DNA from: Prosapia bicincta
Taxonomy: Eukaryota; Arthropoda; Insecta; Hemiptera; Cercopidae
Assembly (NCBI GenBank): GCA_036971475.1
Contig: JBAIZL010000001.1
Location: 135,812,692-135,876,691 of the forward strand
DNA length: 64,000 nucleotides
Direction of reading: 5' to 3'
Shown here: positions 46,550 to 59,574 of the stretch, one piece after another
Numbering within the stretch: the first letter of the stretch is position 1
Layout: each line of letters opens with the position of its first letter
The notes under the pieces: generated by a model
The model's input: the letters and a program-made list of their open reading frames with translations, nothing else
Databases searched by the model: none
What the model was told of the DNA's origin: nothing
Program-made: the position numbers and the translations under genes

Positions 46550-47641
46550 GGTACTTCTTAAATAAAATATTGATGAGATTTACTTGCATACGAGACATTT
46601 TTCTAATCTCACTTTCGTCACAGGTTATTTTACATTCAATCGGTAACAGCTGTTGTTAAATTGCCTAGAGAACGCCGTGTGTTGTCAGTTTGAATCTGCT
46701 ATGCACGTTATTATATATTTGTTGGATACTATTATTGGCTGGCTCAAGATTTAAAAAATCGTCCAAACAACGGGTTTAATTAAGTCTAGTTGAATGATTA
46801 ACTACTAAGTTCGCTAATATTCTATTTACATATAACATGAACTAAACCTTCACTAAAGCGTTTACTCTCCTCGCTACATTATAAACTCTTTTCAAACTCT
46901 TCTGCTAGTGGTAATGTCTAGTGATTAACACCCGCTGATTGTAAACGTTTCCATGGATTATTACGAGGAAGATGGGGCAATGTGCGAAAATCAAGGGCGG
47001 ATCTCTCTCTCTCTCTCTCTCTCTTTCTCATAAATACTGATTTACTTATATTGAATAGTTGAAACAAATAGGTTCGAATATCCATTCATATAAATAAAAT
47101 AAATATTTATACTGTAAACGTATACACACAGTGACCCGGAAGAAATAGGAACTCTTTCAAAGCTTGTTCCTCAGGGAAAATAATGAGAAAGGTTTATATA
47201 AACATAGGCGTGGAAATGGTTCGACTGCGGATTACAGATGCCTACAGCAGACGGTTTTGCCTACATTTCAGTTTCTTCGTTACAATGAAAGTCTACTAAA
47301 ACTTGAGACCAGTTTTATTCAATTAGAAATGGGATTCACTGTAGTTTAATTCATTTGCTCCTCCTCAAATATCATGAGTTGCCTGCGCCGCACAATTTTC
47401 TCCAAGTATTACAAATGTATCTATAGCTCCTAACTATTCACCCACAAAATTGTAGAAATGTCATGCAAAATTATTTTATACTTTTTAATCAGTTTTAAAA
47501 ACGTGGTATATTAAACAAATGATTTATTTATTATTATATGTATTTTAGTCTTACGTCAGGGTGATAGTTTTCAATCGATTTTGTAACATAATTTGATACA
47601 ACATAATTTGATTTTATGTTATAGGTTTACTTTAGAACAAA
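46550..47641. other. Spacer with a (TC)n tract, no gene seen
   Basis: Part (46610-46950) is an older relative of 16220-16600. A TC repeat lies at 46999-47027. The small ORF at 47164-47349 has no support. Confidence 0.5.
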
Positions 47642-47750
47642 CAGAAGTTAATTTGTTGATGTTTCTGTTTTGATTATTCCACGTTTGGTTTGAAGTTAAT
47701 TTGTTGATGTTTCTGTTTTGATTATTCCGCGTTTGGTTTGAAAGGAATTT
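47642..47750. repeat. 48-bp minisatellite, contracted locus
   Basis: About two units of the repeat that has about 17 copies at 7336-8158. Confidence 0.9.
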
Positions 47751-48187
47751 CGTTGTAGCTATTTTTTTTGATAAAAACACGTTTGTCTTAGAAATATCAA
47801 CAGGTATTTTAGCTTACAAAATATACTTTAAGCAGCGGAAACCATGAATCTGTAATGCAGTAAGCTACGGAAAGCAATGTAGACTAAATTAAATATCACA
47901 CTTTAGAACAATACGTCACATCCGGTTTTAAATAGATTTTGTGTAGCTATGGGCCTGTTTTAGTGTGTATTTGAGTTTTAATTGTTTGAAGAAGGTTTTA
48001 TTGTTGTTTATGAATTAATTTTGTTTTCTTCGGTTCATGGTATAGTTTACATTACTTTGCACCAGTTTTCGTCGAACCTTTTATAGTAAGCCCCCAGGTT
48101 ATATTGATGTTTGGGTGCTACAACTAACGTTTATCATATCGGTCCTACATATTGTTCCTCCTTTTATCTCTTATCAGTATTATCTCC

Positions 48188-48189
<2 letters not shown>

Positions 48190-48271
<82 letters not shown>
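48190..48271. repeat. (CA)20(TA)20 microsatellite
   Basis: Same locus as 8584-8868, with far fewer CA and more TA units. Confidence 0.97.
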
Positions 48272-48274
<3 letters not shown>

Positions 48275-48394
48275 GGAGAACTGAAGAGAAAATCTGCAAC
48301 TTTCCCAGCCAACACAAACAAACATTATGCGTTACACAGGAAATAGGTCTAAATTGATATGCATTATGACTTCGTATATTAAAGGAAAATGCTA

Positions 48395-48960
48395 AACCTA
48401 TAGTAGGGGATGCATTCCGACCGTGGGAGTAGGTCTACGATATGTAGGTTGTGTATGTATGAGCAACACAAACTGTTATTGTCCATAAAGTTCCCCACCC
48501 TCAGCGGCAAATCTAGACAATGGAGTGTATTAGAATGTACACAAGAAAACCAAATAGGGATCCATTTGGTCGAATGTCTTTTGTATTTGCTCGGAAACAG
48601 TCGAAACCAAATACAAAACGTAATGACATTGGCAAACACTCACGGTACATATTGGGAATAGAATATGTAGAAGTGATCCATCAATATTCGCACACAGTGG
48701 GTTTAGAGGGGAGATCTATTTGTTTTGCCTTCTTAATGGGTATTGCTTTATTTCCATTAAGTGTAAAAATTGACCGATTTCAGGCGCGTGTCTGAGGGCT
48801 GCTACTCCATGAGTGTGACCACCACATGTTCCCCTGACGTGTTTGTTTATTGGAGGTCTTACTATTTCGTCTAAATTCTCATTCCTGTTCAATCATTATA
48901 TAAGTGTGTATATCTGGCTCATAGATGTAGGAACAAGGGCCAACGTAACATAAAATATCA
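48395..48960. repeat. Segment C, copy 3 (Arg-rich exon missing)
   Basis: Like 8990-9560: the intron-like part and ATGTAGGAACAAGGGCC are present, the coding part is not. Confidence 0.7.
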
Positions 48961-49254
48961 AAAATAATAATATTAATAAATAAACGACAATAGCCCTTGC
49001 TACAAATATTTTAATAATATAGATTTTTATAGATTTTTAATACTCCCATAGATATCAGTGTTTAGTAGCATTTAATTGAGATCTGGTTCCTTAAATTTCC
49101 TTTACGCGGACAACCCAAAGAAAACGTCATTATCGACAATGAATACGTTTATGCGCTGTAACTCAGAGGAGAGGAAGTCTCTGGTATGGGACTCTGACCA
49201 GAAATTACTATAGCTTCCCCTGTTGTTATGAAAAGATGTTCACTTGGTCTTGTC

Positions 49255-49385
49255 AAAAAGTCTTTCCTTTACTTCCATATTCTTCGTGCAAATCGTGCAG
49301 CGTGTTGACACCTCCATAAGGCCTCGATAGAAGCATCTCCATTGTACGGCTCTGTCCTCGCGATGACTGACGCACGTTTATTCCA
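49255..49385 (-). pseudogene. ORF Y, partial copy
   Basis: The minus strand reads SSRGQSRT-like start, MEMLLSRPYGGVNTLHDLHE and EYGSKGKTF then a stop. Carries the 12-nt in-frame insertion relative to 21575-21845. Confidence 0.35.
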
Positions 49386-49590
49386 GATGAGGGAGTTTTA
49401 TGCTATCTACGTATTCACATCAGTATTTGCAATGCTTTATTAATTGAAAAGTATAAAGTGGTGGTTTGAGATCAACTTCAGTTAAAGAGAGTATATATAT
49501 GTATAGGTGACTAAATTCTTCAATATGAAACTAGAATTAAAAAGCGTTATGATACTCTTATATGGGTAAAAAGTAAGAACAGTAGCCACA

Positions 49591-50030
49591 CTTGATGAAG
49601 CAATAAGAGATAGAAATAAACAGGGCCCAATAGCCATTCGCACCTCAAACAGCACCCTGTACGTTAAGATTATCTCAAAAGAAAATGAATAGAGAATACA
49701 TAATAACATTATTAAAGGTATTGTAACGTACGGAAGAGAAGAATGGCAAATTAAAGATCGATTGGAAAAAAATACTAAATAATACAAATATGGACTTTTG
49801 GCGTAGATCTCCAAGAAAGTAAAGGCTTGAAAGAGTAACAAACAAGAGAATAAGAGAAATTATGGAATTCCACACACATTAACCGATAAAGATAAAAACT
49901 AAATAGTTATTACGATACGGTCATGCAGAACAAATGAGAGAACGCCTGCTAAAGCAGATATTGAAATGGATTCTAGAGGGAAAACGTAAATGACTTCGTC
50001 CAAGAGTTAGCTGGCCGAGAGTAAGTAACT
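49591..50030 (+). mobile_element. RTE-like reverse transcriptase, C-terminal fragment
   Basis: Near-identical to 10212-10655, with an extra A in the run near 49770 that adds a frameshift to the shared stops. Confidence 0.75.
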
Positions 50031-50544
50031 AAGAGATGTAAGAGAAATGCCTGGAACAAGAGGTATATATATATAGTTGTACCATAATATATATTCCTCC
50101 AATGTTCATGCGATAAAGGTATTTTGCTGGTCCCCTAAAATCACAAACTCAACCTACAAAGTTCTATTGTTTGGGGACCCAATAATCCTTTATATTATGT
50201 TTAAGATTTGTATTTCGTTTCGTCATGGATATATGCTATCTTCAGTGTTGATACACAAGACTAAAATATAAAGTAACGAAGGTGAATATTGTTTTGAAAG
50301 GGGAAAGAAATGTTTATTCCAATGCTTTTTTGGTATGCGTAGGAGAATGTTACAGATGACGCAGTAATTAGTATCTTGATCAAATATCTGGAAATGTGAA
50401 AGGACAATTTGAGGAGGAAGCATGATGCTAATTTCTAGTTACTAATATTGTGGAACAGGAGTAAAGATAGTGAGATAGCATGCATATTTTAATATTTATT
50501 AAATACTGCTTATTTTTCCCTTTAGGGAAATATATTTAAGCTCT

Positions 50545-50705
50545 ACTATGAACAGGTCAAGGGTTGTTGTGGGCTCAGATGTATTTGCAGATATCCTGCA
50601 GATATCTAGGTTATAGACACAATGTACACAACGAACCACTTAGTTCTAAGTGCCCTATCCTCTTACACACCTGTCATGGCGTCACAAGCAAACAACCGAG
50701 ATGAA
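50545..50705 (+). pseudogene. Small Cys-rich ORF, frameshifted copy
   Basis: Starts MNRSRVVVGSDVFAD, then the same extra base as at 11170 breaks the frame. The Cys-rich second half is readable out of frame. Confidence 0.35.
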
Positions 50706-51269
50706 ACTACAATCTTTTTTTTGTGGTTTTTTCGTCTATTTTAATAGAATAGGTTCAGTTACGTACAGTAGATGTTTTCTTAATGTTTAATATTGTAGTG
50801 TAACTCCTACAGGTTCAATAGAACCTACTAACGTATCTTTACCTATTTTTTTTTACCGAGCGTAAAACTTTTCCCGTTAAACTCTAGTTTTACGTACAAC
50901 CGCGTATAAACGGCGGTTCCAAGTCATACCATGTAGTGTATTAAAGTTTAAGAATTCTGTAAAGGAAATCTGTAAAAATAAATAAATATATTTTTCTATC
51001 TAACAATTTTTTTTCTATCAAAGTAGAGTTTGACAAAGTTTCAAATGACTTCAAGTGAAAGTAATTCCATAATTACGAGAGGTGGTTAAATAGCTGGGTA
51101 CTCTCGTCAGCTAGTTAGATTATTTCTGTAAAGCAGGGAATTCAGCCCCGTTGGAAAATTCTACTCACAGTATCTATAAGTTCAAACAAGGTTTTAGAAT
51201 TTATTTCAAAATTAATTTTGCTTTTAAATACATAAAAGATGATTCGTCGTTGCTCACAAAATCATCCAC

Positions 51270-51490
51270 GCTTACTCTCCCACACCCACTCACCCACACC
51301 CAATCACCTACACCCACTTGCTCACAATTACTCAAAACACCTCACTAACCCTACGCGCACTCATCCATACACATTTACCCACACCCACTCACCCACACCC
51401 AATCACCTACACCCACTTGCTCACAATTACTCAAAACACCTCACTAACCCTACGCGCACTCATCCATACACATTTACCCACACCCATTCA
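51270..51490. repeat. CCCA-rich tract with 99-bp internal duplication
   Basis: The block starting CACACCCACTCACCC at 51281 is repeated at 51380. Copy 1 (11868-12045) has it once and extends differently on the right. Confidence 0.85.
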
Positions 51491-51599
51491 CCTAATAAAT
51501 TTAATTCATTACAATTTTTTCGTTACTTTTTCAACTTTAGTAGGAATTTTTCAATTAAATTTTGTATCAATATATGCATGATATATAAGCCCTAAGCTT

Positions 51600-51900
51600 A
51601 TAATAAATTCCTCGTTACAAATTGCTGGCATCTAGCGGCTGCGACCAGAACTAATCCCTTGCAAGTTATTAATTTTGTGACTTCGCAAACAATTGAAAAA
51701 TTGGATAAAGCTAGTGTTTTCCCGTTTTAATCCCTTAAGCGGTTTAGTTTTGCGTAATTCAATGATCAGCTTTTTCGGTAGAAGGGGTTGGGCAACAGTT
51801 TCGAGTAAGCTTTGCGGTTTCTCCTGTGAAGTATGAGAACGACGTATGTTGGCAAATCCACACGCCATCTCTCTCCACCGTAGCGCTGCAACTTATGCGA
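51600..51900 (-). repeat. Segment E with open ORF
   Basis: The minus strand is open from 51868 to 51632, same frame as 12241 and 24973, ending ISSGRSR. Confidence 0.4.
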
Positions 51901-51959
51901 ATTATTCACATTTATTGGGCGTTTAGAGAAACCAATATTATTGTAGTTTACAACGGTTA

Positions 51960-52990
51960 AAATAAAACAGTTCACTCTAATTCCACTGCACAGTTTATTA
52001 AAAGAAACAGACTAGTTTCGTCGACGATGCCACCTTTATCAGTGCTTGGGTACTACTAATACATTTCATCAAGGTACATAATTATAAATTAACCATAGGC
52101 TTATCGTACATCTATAAAACAAACAAGATAATACATTTAAGAGTCAAACAATAAAGACATCCTAACCTACAGAAAGCAAAACTCTTTACTCAGGAGAGAT
52201 ATCTATTTAACACTATTATTTACCTTATCATCAATATACTAACATTTAACAAGGCTAAAACTGCTTTAAAATATTTTATATAAATACCCGATATATACTA
52301 TTTACTTATACAATATATTTATTACAATACTATAACTAAAAACAGAAAATCAAGTTGAAGATTATTAAATAATTATTAAAATTTACACATTACTTAAAAC
52401 ATTTTATCTAGCGGTAGCAACTTTTTGAACACTTATTAAGTCTTAAACAGAAAACACAGTAAGTAACTTAACTGAAAGAAGAAAATAACGACAAAACAAC
52501 GAAAACCATAAAAAAGAAAACACTAAACTGATAAAACAACAAATGCTTAGCGAAATAACACAGAATGTAGAAAGAAAGGGAGGAACCAAGGAGCAGTTCT
52601 CCAAGAGTGTTGTTTGAGACATCTCGAAATTTGTTTGTAAACCAGGTTTCTCAAGCATCAAGAGTGTTGTACCTCGCAACATGTTTATAAAAACCAAGGA
52701 TGGTCAGACTTAAAGAAATGCTGTTTGTCTAGGCAATGGTTGGCATCGCTGAGTGTTGTTTTAAAACGAGCAAAGTGTCCTAATACTGCTACGGGATTGG
52801 GCAATATATAATCCATTGCACATCTCTCATTTTATGCTATAAATTCCCAATTTCTCACAGTTATCTGTGATTGTCCTTAGGAGGTCCAAACAATCTACCC
52901 AAACTCTATCCTGAAGTAACTGACACTCGAAGTCTTCAATACATTATTAGGCCCTTCATAGCCACGCTATATAGCGGAGGGTTGTAAGCT
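51960..52990 (-). mobile_element. Penelope-like element 3' end, degenerate
   Basis: Counterpart of 12560-13600 with the same GIY-YIG remnants (52800-52870) and hammerhead-like core (52015-52042). The minus-strand ORF at 52443-52697 (RGTTLLMLEKPGL) covers the end of the domain. Confidence 0.65.
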
Positions 52991-53127
52991 ACCCTAACGC
53001 AGCTGTATTTTTGTTTGCTCATCCCTGGCTAAGGTTGCTCTAGCCATTCTGTTTTTCTTAAAATTGGCTTTTCTTATGATTTTAGATTACTTTTTACATC
53101 CTATAAACGTAAGTAGAGTGTGCATCA

Positions 53128-53745
53128 GTAGAACTGACCCCACTTGAGCACAACTACCCCTAACTCGGCCTGTACGTAACCTAGGACTATAGGGGTAGTT
53201 TTGGATGATGCACCAGGTCGTCGCGCCCCTGACCATAGCCTTGGGGGTGGGTTCGACCACGTTTAGAGGGGTAGGGGGTAGTTTTTCGAAAAAAATAAAT
53301 TCTAACCCACTGACCTAAGGCCGGTAAATTGCATCTATCCTAACCTACCCCACGTGTGGGGGGTGTCTTCAGCTACGTTCAGGACCTTCCCCGGGGGTAG
53401 CTCCGGGGGTAGATTCGGGGTGGGGGTAGTTTCGAAAAAATTTTGGAAAAACGTGTCTTGACTGATAGGGTGAGTTTAGAGTGCATTATCGTCACGGTTG
53501 GGGGTAGCTTCACCTAGGGGTAGTTTCACCTAGGGGTAGTTTTTAAATAAAATATGAAATTGCCAAAAATCGATCGGATGGATCAAATGACCGTACGGGA
53601 TATGTGTAGAGTCCATTATGGTAGGCTGTGTGGGTGGGATCACCTGTGGGTTGTAATCAGATTGCCAAAAATGATCGGTGTCCTAGGTAAAAGTCACTCC
53701 CGAACCCCCGCTTGAGGTAACACCATTGTGGTGTAATTTTGTTAA
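53128..53745. mobile_element. About 0.6-kb G-rich insert specific to B'
   Basis: Breaks collinearity right after GAGTGTGCATC (shared with 13724). Much GC-richer than everything nearby. GGGGTAG occurs nine times on the plus strand, three of them in a run CACCTAGGGGTAGTTT. Similar words CCCCACTTGAGCACAAC and CCCCCGCTTGAGGTAACAC lie near the two ends in direct orientation. No ORF or known element recognised. Confidence 0.6.
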
Positions 53746-53834
53746 CAATTTATTAATACAAACATAAGCTACGTTTGTGAAGTGAGGCTATGATTATGGT
53801 CTGATACTTACCGTAATTTTAAGCACTATTTATG

Positions 53835-54120
53835 ATTACCGAGGATTTAAACAAAATTTTTTCTTTGCTTGAGATATATCTTCGTCTTTTACCTGAACAT
53901 CATAACTACCTTAATTTGATGAAAAAACATATTCTACAATATTTATCACCTGTTAGGGGTGGCCTCAGCACAATGCGAAAAAACCTTGGCATCAATATAG
54001 TGCTTTTAAAGAGAGGTGTCTCAATATAAACCTCTTTGCCGCTCTCAGCAGAGCGCCCCTAAATAGACATTAAAGGCGCAAAGTTTAGAGACATATAAGA
54101 GACGAGACGGAAGGTAAATT
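53835..54120. repeat. Dispersed repeat, CTCAGCAGAGCGCCCCT core
   Basis: Near-identical counterpart of 13990-14280. Confidence 0.6.
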
Positions 54121-54473
54121 AAATTTTCTGTGACACGAGTCTGAAACGAAAGCTTTTACTTGACGGAGTTCGAGTTTTCCGTAACAGATAGCGCGTGACA
54201 TCTCTTGTTGCCTCGCGTAATTAGCAGAATGTGTAGCAAAATTCCGAAAGCTGATCCCGGCCAAACCTGACACTTAAGCATTCTGATCGTCTGCAGTGGG
54301 AACATTGCAGCAAGACTTCAATTAATGAGATACAACGGTAAGGGTTATGGAAATATAAGAAGTCCTACGATAATCAATACACGTGCAACGCTTGGCTGAT
54401 GCAAAACTATAAAACTGTTTTCAAAACATTTTTACCCATAAATAAATAAAACCCTTTCAAACCACAACATATA

Positions 54474-54633
54474 TTCATTTATGGCCTGATGTACATTTCG
54501 ATTGTAAAGCAATCATCTTCAGAGGAAATAACTACAAGACTTCTTTTGGGCACTATAAGAAATGCGTCTTGTGGTAACGTCTTCTAAAGGTGATTGCTTT
54601 GCAATTGAAATGTACATCAGGACATAAATAAAA
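54474..54633. repeat. Hairpin repeat with hammerhead-like arms
   Basis: Near-identical counterpart of 14630-14789, with both arms preserved. Confidence 0.75.
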
Positions 54634-54786
54634 CGTTAAGTAGTTGAAGAGGTTTAATTTATTTATAATTAAAAATTTGGTTCTGCACTTGGGAGAGCCC
54701 CAACAGAAGTGATAACAAAATAGAGCTAATAGTATCCCAAAATGTTCAACGTAAATCGCCAAAAATATGATTTCAGGACATATACC

Positions 54787-54990
54787 CTAAGTCGTTGTTG
54801 CGGCCTTGAAGTTAGAATTATATACCATACGTGTAACATAATGGCGCCACGTCATCCTCAGTGATTGCACAACATCGTCGATAAATCTCACGGTCTTGAA
54901 ATATTCAGGTGGCCTTGCATTAGCGGATCCTCTCCTCCCTTTCAATATAATAATATTCATGAAAGCTGAAAGCCTGGTTCTTCTCTTCAT
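54787..54990 (-). CDS. Unidentified ORF (copy 2)
   Basis: Same frame as 14943-15145 with a few substitutions (QSLRMTW for QSLEMTW). Unidentified; it may be untranslated repeat. Confidence 0.3.
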   Translation of the reverse strand: MKRRTRLSAFMNIIILKGRRGSANARPPEYFKTVRFIDDVVQSLRMTWRHYVTRMVYNSNFKAATTT

Positions 54991-56400
54991 GTTACGATTG
55001 ACAAGCAACACGAAGCATCTAATTAGAACAAGCAACGTTTCTTTAAGTTTAAAGAAAAACACATATTACAAGTTTTTGCTGGGACACTTCTCGCGATCAC
55101 CGCTTCCAAATGGGCGCTTTAAAGTAGACAAAACAGATAAAGGCTGAGTAAAACTACACAAGGCACTTATCTACTGACTAGTTAAACTGTCTTTTATACT
55201 CTTCTTTAATTTTACGTTTGTATAGACAAGTGCTTAAACCGAGCAAACAAAGTTTATTACGTACTTAAGAAATTAAAAAGGTGCAGTAGAAGAGAAGGAT
55301 AAAACTTGTAGGCTTGGCTCTGTAACCTGATGTCATGTCACCTTCTATAAATAAAAAAAAACCAATCACTTTCGTAGAAATTAATTTAGGCTTTTATTTC
55401 TTTGAATTCATTTCCCACAACTAGCAATATTTCATTTTGTTACTAAATGTTTGATGCTAATGACCCGTCATATGACAATTTATAAGCCTTTGAGGTTGAG
55501 TATAAAGCCATTAAATTTTATTTTAATAAATATCTTGCTTTCTTTACATTTTCTACTTGCCGCTCCCTCAGTTATCTTGTAGTGGGCATTGTTGTTAACA
55601 AACTCAGTTTTATTCAGATTGGACCGAGTTGGCGTCTATCTTTTTGCGTAAACCAAATTAACTATCCTAACAGTTAGAAATGTTACTACGTATTAAGATA
55701 TAATATATCGTAACCACCACTTCTTCTCTAGGATTCGAATGAATTGAACACCTGGATGGACGGACGGAATTGTTGATTTCCCTCTGTTTCTATTTACAGT
55801 TTCCAGACATTCTTTATTCCATGCAAGGAATAGTGAATTCATCATTTAGAATACAAAATCCGATGTCATGAGACGTTGGGCCCGAGCCACATAGTTGTAG
55901 CCAATTTTGATACATTAACTGATCTTGTATTGAACTCTCTGTCTTATGGTTTCTTTCTTATATTTAATTGCAATAAGAATTTAGTTTAACAGATCTCTAA
56001 CTTGATGCCTCATCATAACGCGGGCTGTTTGAATGAAATATTAAAATTTTTTTTTGTAATCTGGCTTTCATCACAGGTAACTAGTATACGCTGAATCGTT
56101 GACCGCTGTAGTTAAATTGCCTACGGAACGCCGTGTGTTGTCAGTTTGTGTTTGCAGTGTATGTTGTTTTGATAGATTCAATAAATCATAAGACAATTTT
56201 AAAGTAACTATTTGTATCAACGTTTTTGGCTATTAATTGCACACCTAACATTTATAAAGCGTCCAAATAATGTTTTAATTAAGTATATTTAAGTAACTAA
56301 ACTGTCACTCTGTCTTTAAAGCGTTTACTCTCTTTGATACTTTATAAACTTTACTCTCTTTATACTTTATTACTATCGTTATATTGCATTATTTATCAAA

Positions 56401-57080
56401 ATTGTATATAACTATGATTGGCTTGAGATTTATTTTGTTGTAGTTTCTTTCTTGATAAAGCCATGATGGGCTTGAGATTTATGTTGTAGTTTCTCTCTTG
56501 ATAAAGCCATGATTGGCTTGAGGTTGGTGTGGTTGTAGTTTCTCTCTCGATAAAGCAATGATCGGCTTGAAGTTTATGTGGCTGTAGTTTATCTTTTAAA
56601 AAAGCCATGATTAGCTTGAGGTTTATGTGGTTATAGTTTCTCTCTTGATAAAGTCATGATTGGCTTGAGGTTGGTGTGGTTGTAGTTTCTCTCTCGATAA
56701 AGCAATGGTCGGCTTGAAGTTTATGTGGCTGTAGTTTATCTTTTAAAAAAGCCATGATTAGCTTGAGGTTTATGTGGTTGTATTTTCTCTCTTGATAAAA
56801 CCATGATTGTCTTGAGGTTTATGTGGTTGTAGGTTCTGTTTAGAAAAAACCATGATTAGCTTGAGGCTTATGTGGTTGTAGTTTCTCTCTAGAAAAAGCC
56901 GTGATTGGCTTGAGGTTTATGTGGTTGTAATTTCTCTCTCGATAAAGCAATGATCGGCTTGAGATTTATATTGTAGTTTTTCTCTTTATAAAGCTATGAT
57001 TGGCCTAAGTTGTATGTGGATGTAGTTTTCTCTTTTGGTAAAATCATGATTGGCTTGATGTTAATGTCGATGTAGATTCT
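56401..57080. repeat. 49-bp minisatellite
   Basis: Same unit count and the same 147-bp higher-order block as 17462-18140. Confidence 0.95.
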
Positions 57081-57134
57081 TCGTACTTTAAAGGAACATG
57101 GCATATAGTTTGTATGGGTTGCATTTCTGCTGTT

Positions 57135-57635
57135 ACATTAGGATTACAATATGATTGTGTGTACGAGTGAGAAACACAAAACTGTTATTGTTCATAAAGT
57201 TCCCCACAATGTGCAGCAATACTAGATCTGCAGTGTGTTCCAATGTACACAAGGAAACCAAACAGCGAACCATTTGGTCGATTGTCTTTTGCATTTGCTC
57301 GGCAAACAGTCGAAACCAAATACAAAACGTAATGACATTGGCAAACACCCACGGTACATATTGGGAACATAATATGTAGAAGTGATCCATCAATATCCGC
57401 AAACAGTGGCTTTAGAGGGGAGATCTATTTGTTTTGCCTTCATAATGGATATTACTTTATTTCCTTTAGTGTAAAGATTGACCGATTTCAGACTCGTGTC
57501 TGAGCGTTGCTACTCCATGAGTGTTACTACATCTAAGCCTGACGTGTTTGTTCATTGGGGCTCTTACTATTTCGTCTAAATTTTCATTCCTGTTCAATAC
57601 TTTCATAAGAGTGTGTATGTGGCTTATAGATGTAG
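57135..57635. repeat. Segment C, copy 4 (intron-like, leads into intact exon)
   Basis: Ends in TTATAGATGTAG (AG at 57634-57635), the acceptor of the Arg-rich exon. T-rich tract about 57565-57605. Confidence 0.65.
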
Positions 57636-58121
57636 GACCAAGGGCCTGCGTCGTCGTCGTCTTCGCCGCCGGATACTGTTGCGGTATCCAAGAAGGCTGC
57701 TCCCCCTCGTAAGAGGAAGTACCGCAACACGGAGTACAGGGAGGATCCCGCTGCTGTGGCTACCGGCTGGGAGAGAGTGTGGCGTCGCTGCCGTCGGCCG
57801 AAGACCAAGCCGGCACGTGTCGAGGAGTTGAAGAGGAAGTACTTCTTCTGGGACTCCGAAGAAGCCAACGACACGTGTAGTAAGCTGATCCCGGACGACG
57901 AGCTCAATACATCGTTTAAGAAAATCACTGAGCTCGTCCTAGCCTTGGGAGTCTGCATCCAGGACAAAGGATTCGCAGAAGATCACATCCAACTCTATGA
58001 AGACCTTATGAGGGACGATGTGGAAAAGGAGCTCAGGGCAAAACGCCGGTGGCTCAACAAGCAGCGGGCATGGCGAAGGCAACGACGCAGAGAAGCGGAA
58101 GCAGCCTCCCTATTAAAATAA
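57636..58121 (+). CDS. Terminal exon encoding an Arg-rich C-terminus, intact copy
   Basis: 486 nt are open from a splice-acceptor AG to TAA (161 codons); an in-frame TAG spans the acceptor, so translation must enter by splicing or start inside. The order is a Ser/Pro-rich start (ASSSSSPPDTVAV), a basic patch (KKAAPPRKRKYR), an acidic/aromatic middle (KRKYFFWDSEEAND, LIPDDELNTSFKKI, GFAEDHIQLYEDLMRDD) and a strongly basic helix-like end (ELRAKRRWLNKQRAW, RRQRRREAEAASLLK). A poly(A) signal (AATAAA, 58201) lies 80 bp after the stop. GC is far above the local level. The basic tail suggests nucleic-acid binding or nuclear targeting, but no family is recognised. Upstream exons are not identified in the window. 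Confidence 0.6.
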   Translation, partial: DQGPASSSSSPPDTVAVSKKAAPPRKRKYRNTEYREDPAAVATGWERVWRRCRRPKTKPARVEELKRKYFFWDSEEANDTCSKLIPDDELNTSFKKITELVLALGVCIQDKGFAEDHIQLYEDLMRDDVEKELRAKRRWLNKQRAWRRQRRREAEAASLLK

Positions 58122-59574
58122 GTTATTTTCTGTATTAAGTAAATTGTATTTTTCTCATTTTTTCTAAATATATGTAAAATTTTTGTAAAAATTCTTTGAA
58201 AATAAATAAATAAATAAATATATATATATATATATATTGTAAAAAAATAATATTATCATCAATAATAATAATACTACTAAACAAACTACCTGACCGATTG
58301 AAATGAAATTTTGCATGAAGAGATGGATCTACCTGAGATGGATCTATTAGTTTTAAAACTATATCATACCCGGTATCAGTTATTACAAACTATTGTTTAT
58401 TAGCTTTTATTTTATACTACTTCGTTTCTAACCTGGCATTCAATCACTTTAATTAGTGTCAACACTAAAAATATAGATGCAAATAATAATCTGTAGATGG
58501 CGATAATCCCCTATGACATACAGCTGATACTTGACTTGAGTGAATATTATGATTGCATACAACCAAGGTTTATACGTTTTTAGATTAGTAGCATAACAGC
58601 TATTTTAATGCATAGATCATATTATGTAATATCTTAACGTTGTTAAATTAATATACTATTGTAAGAAATCGTTTTTCAATTTTATATTTTAATAAATTTA
58701 ATTATTTAATGATGATTGATTTCATTTAAATGTTAGGCAGTGTTGTTTAAATATAGTTGTTTTCAGAGACCGTAATACGTGGTTAGAATTGAGGATGTCA
58801 GTTTGTCTTTAAATTTAAAGGAAATGTATTTAGAGGTGATAATGTATAATTTACTGAGATAATTTAGAGGTGATTTGGGTTTTTGTTTTTATTTCTTTTA
58901 TGCGTTCTTGGTAGGTACATATTCTTCACAACGAATAGAAAAATAATAAACAATACACAACCGAACAATATAAAATATACAAACATTTCGAACTACGCCC
59001 TACACATGCTCAACACCTAATTACAATATGACTCACAAACACTTCTAGACATCATAACTCTTAATACTCAGCAAAATGCAAACCACCCTAACCTACAAAA
59101 ACCTTGAGATCAGTTACGGTCAGAGTTGACAATGCGACACATCTCCCGAAATGGCCGTCCTCAACAATATAAAGTAAGTGCTACCATAGGCAAGTGTAAC
59201 AATTTACCAGTGATTATAGTTAAAAACTATATGGCACATAATGTCTGAAAATGTCTCGTTTTCTCTTATGTTTGTTCACTAGACACGTCAAGCCATACGG
59301 GCATAACCAACTCTTTCCTTCAGCTTGTGATGATAAAGTCATGTTCCCAAATTAGATATAAAATAAAAAAACAGAAAACTATGTCATCAAGGAGAATTTT
59401 TAAAATACAGTTTTATTTTGTGTAGATGTTAAACAGAAACATTAAATCCAAATAATAAAACAACAAGTTAGTTTTACTAATGCCGAAACAAATATGTATT
59501 TAATCACTGAAACACATGTTTTCTGTGTTGAACTAAAGGCTTTCATGTTTGCCTGCCTCACCTTATCGATACAG

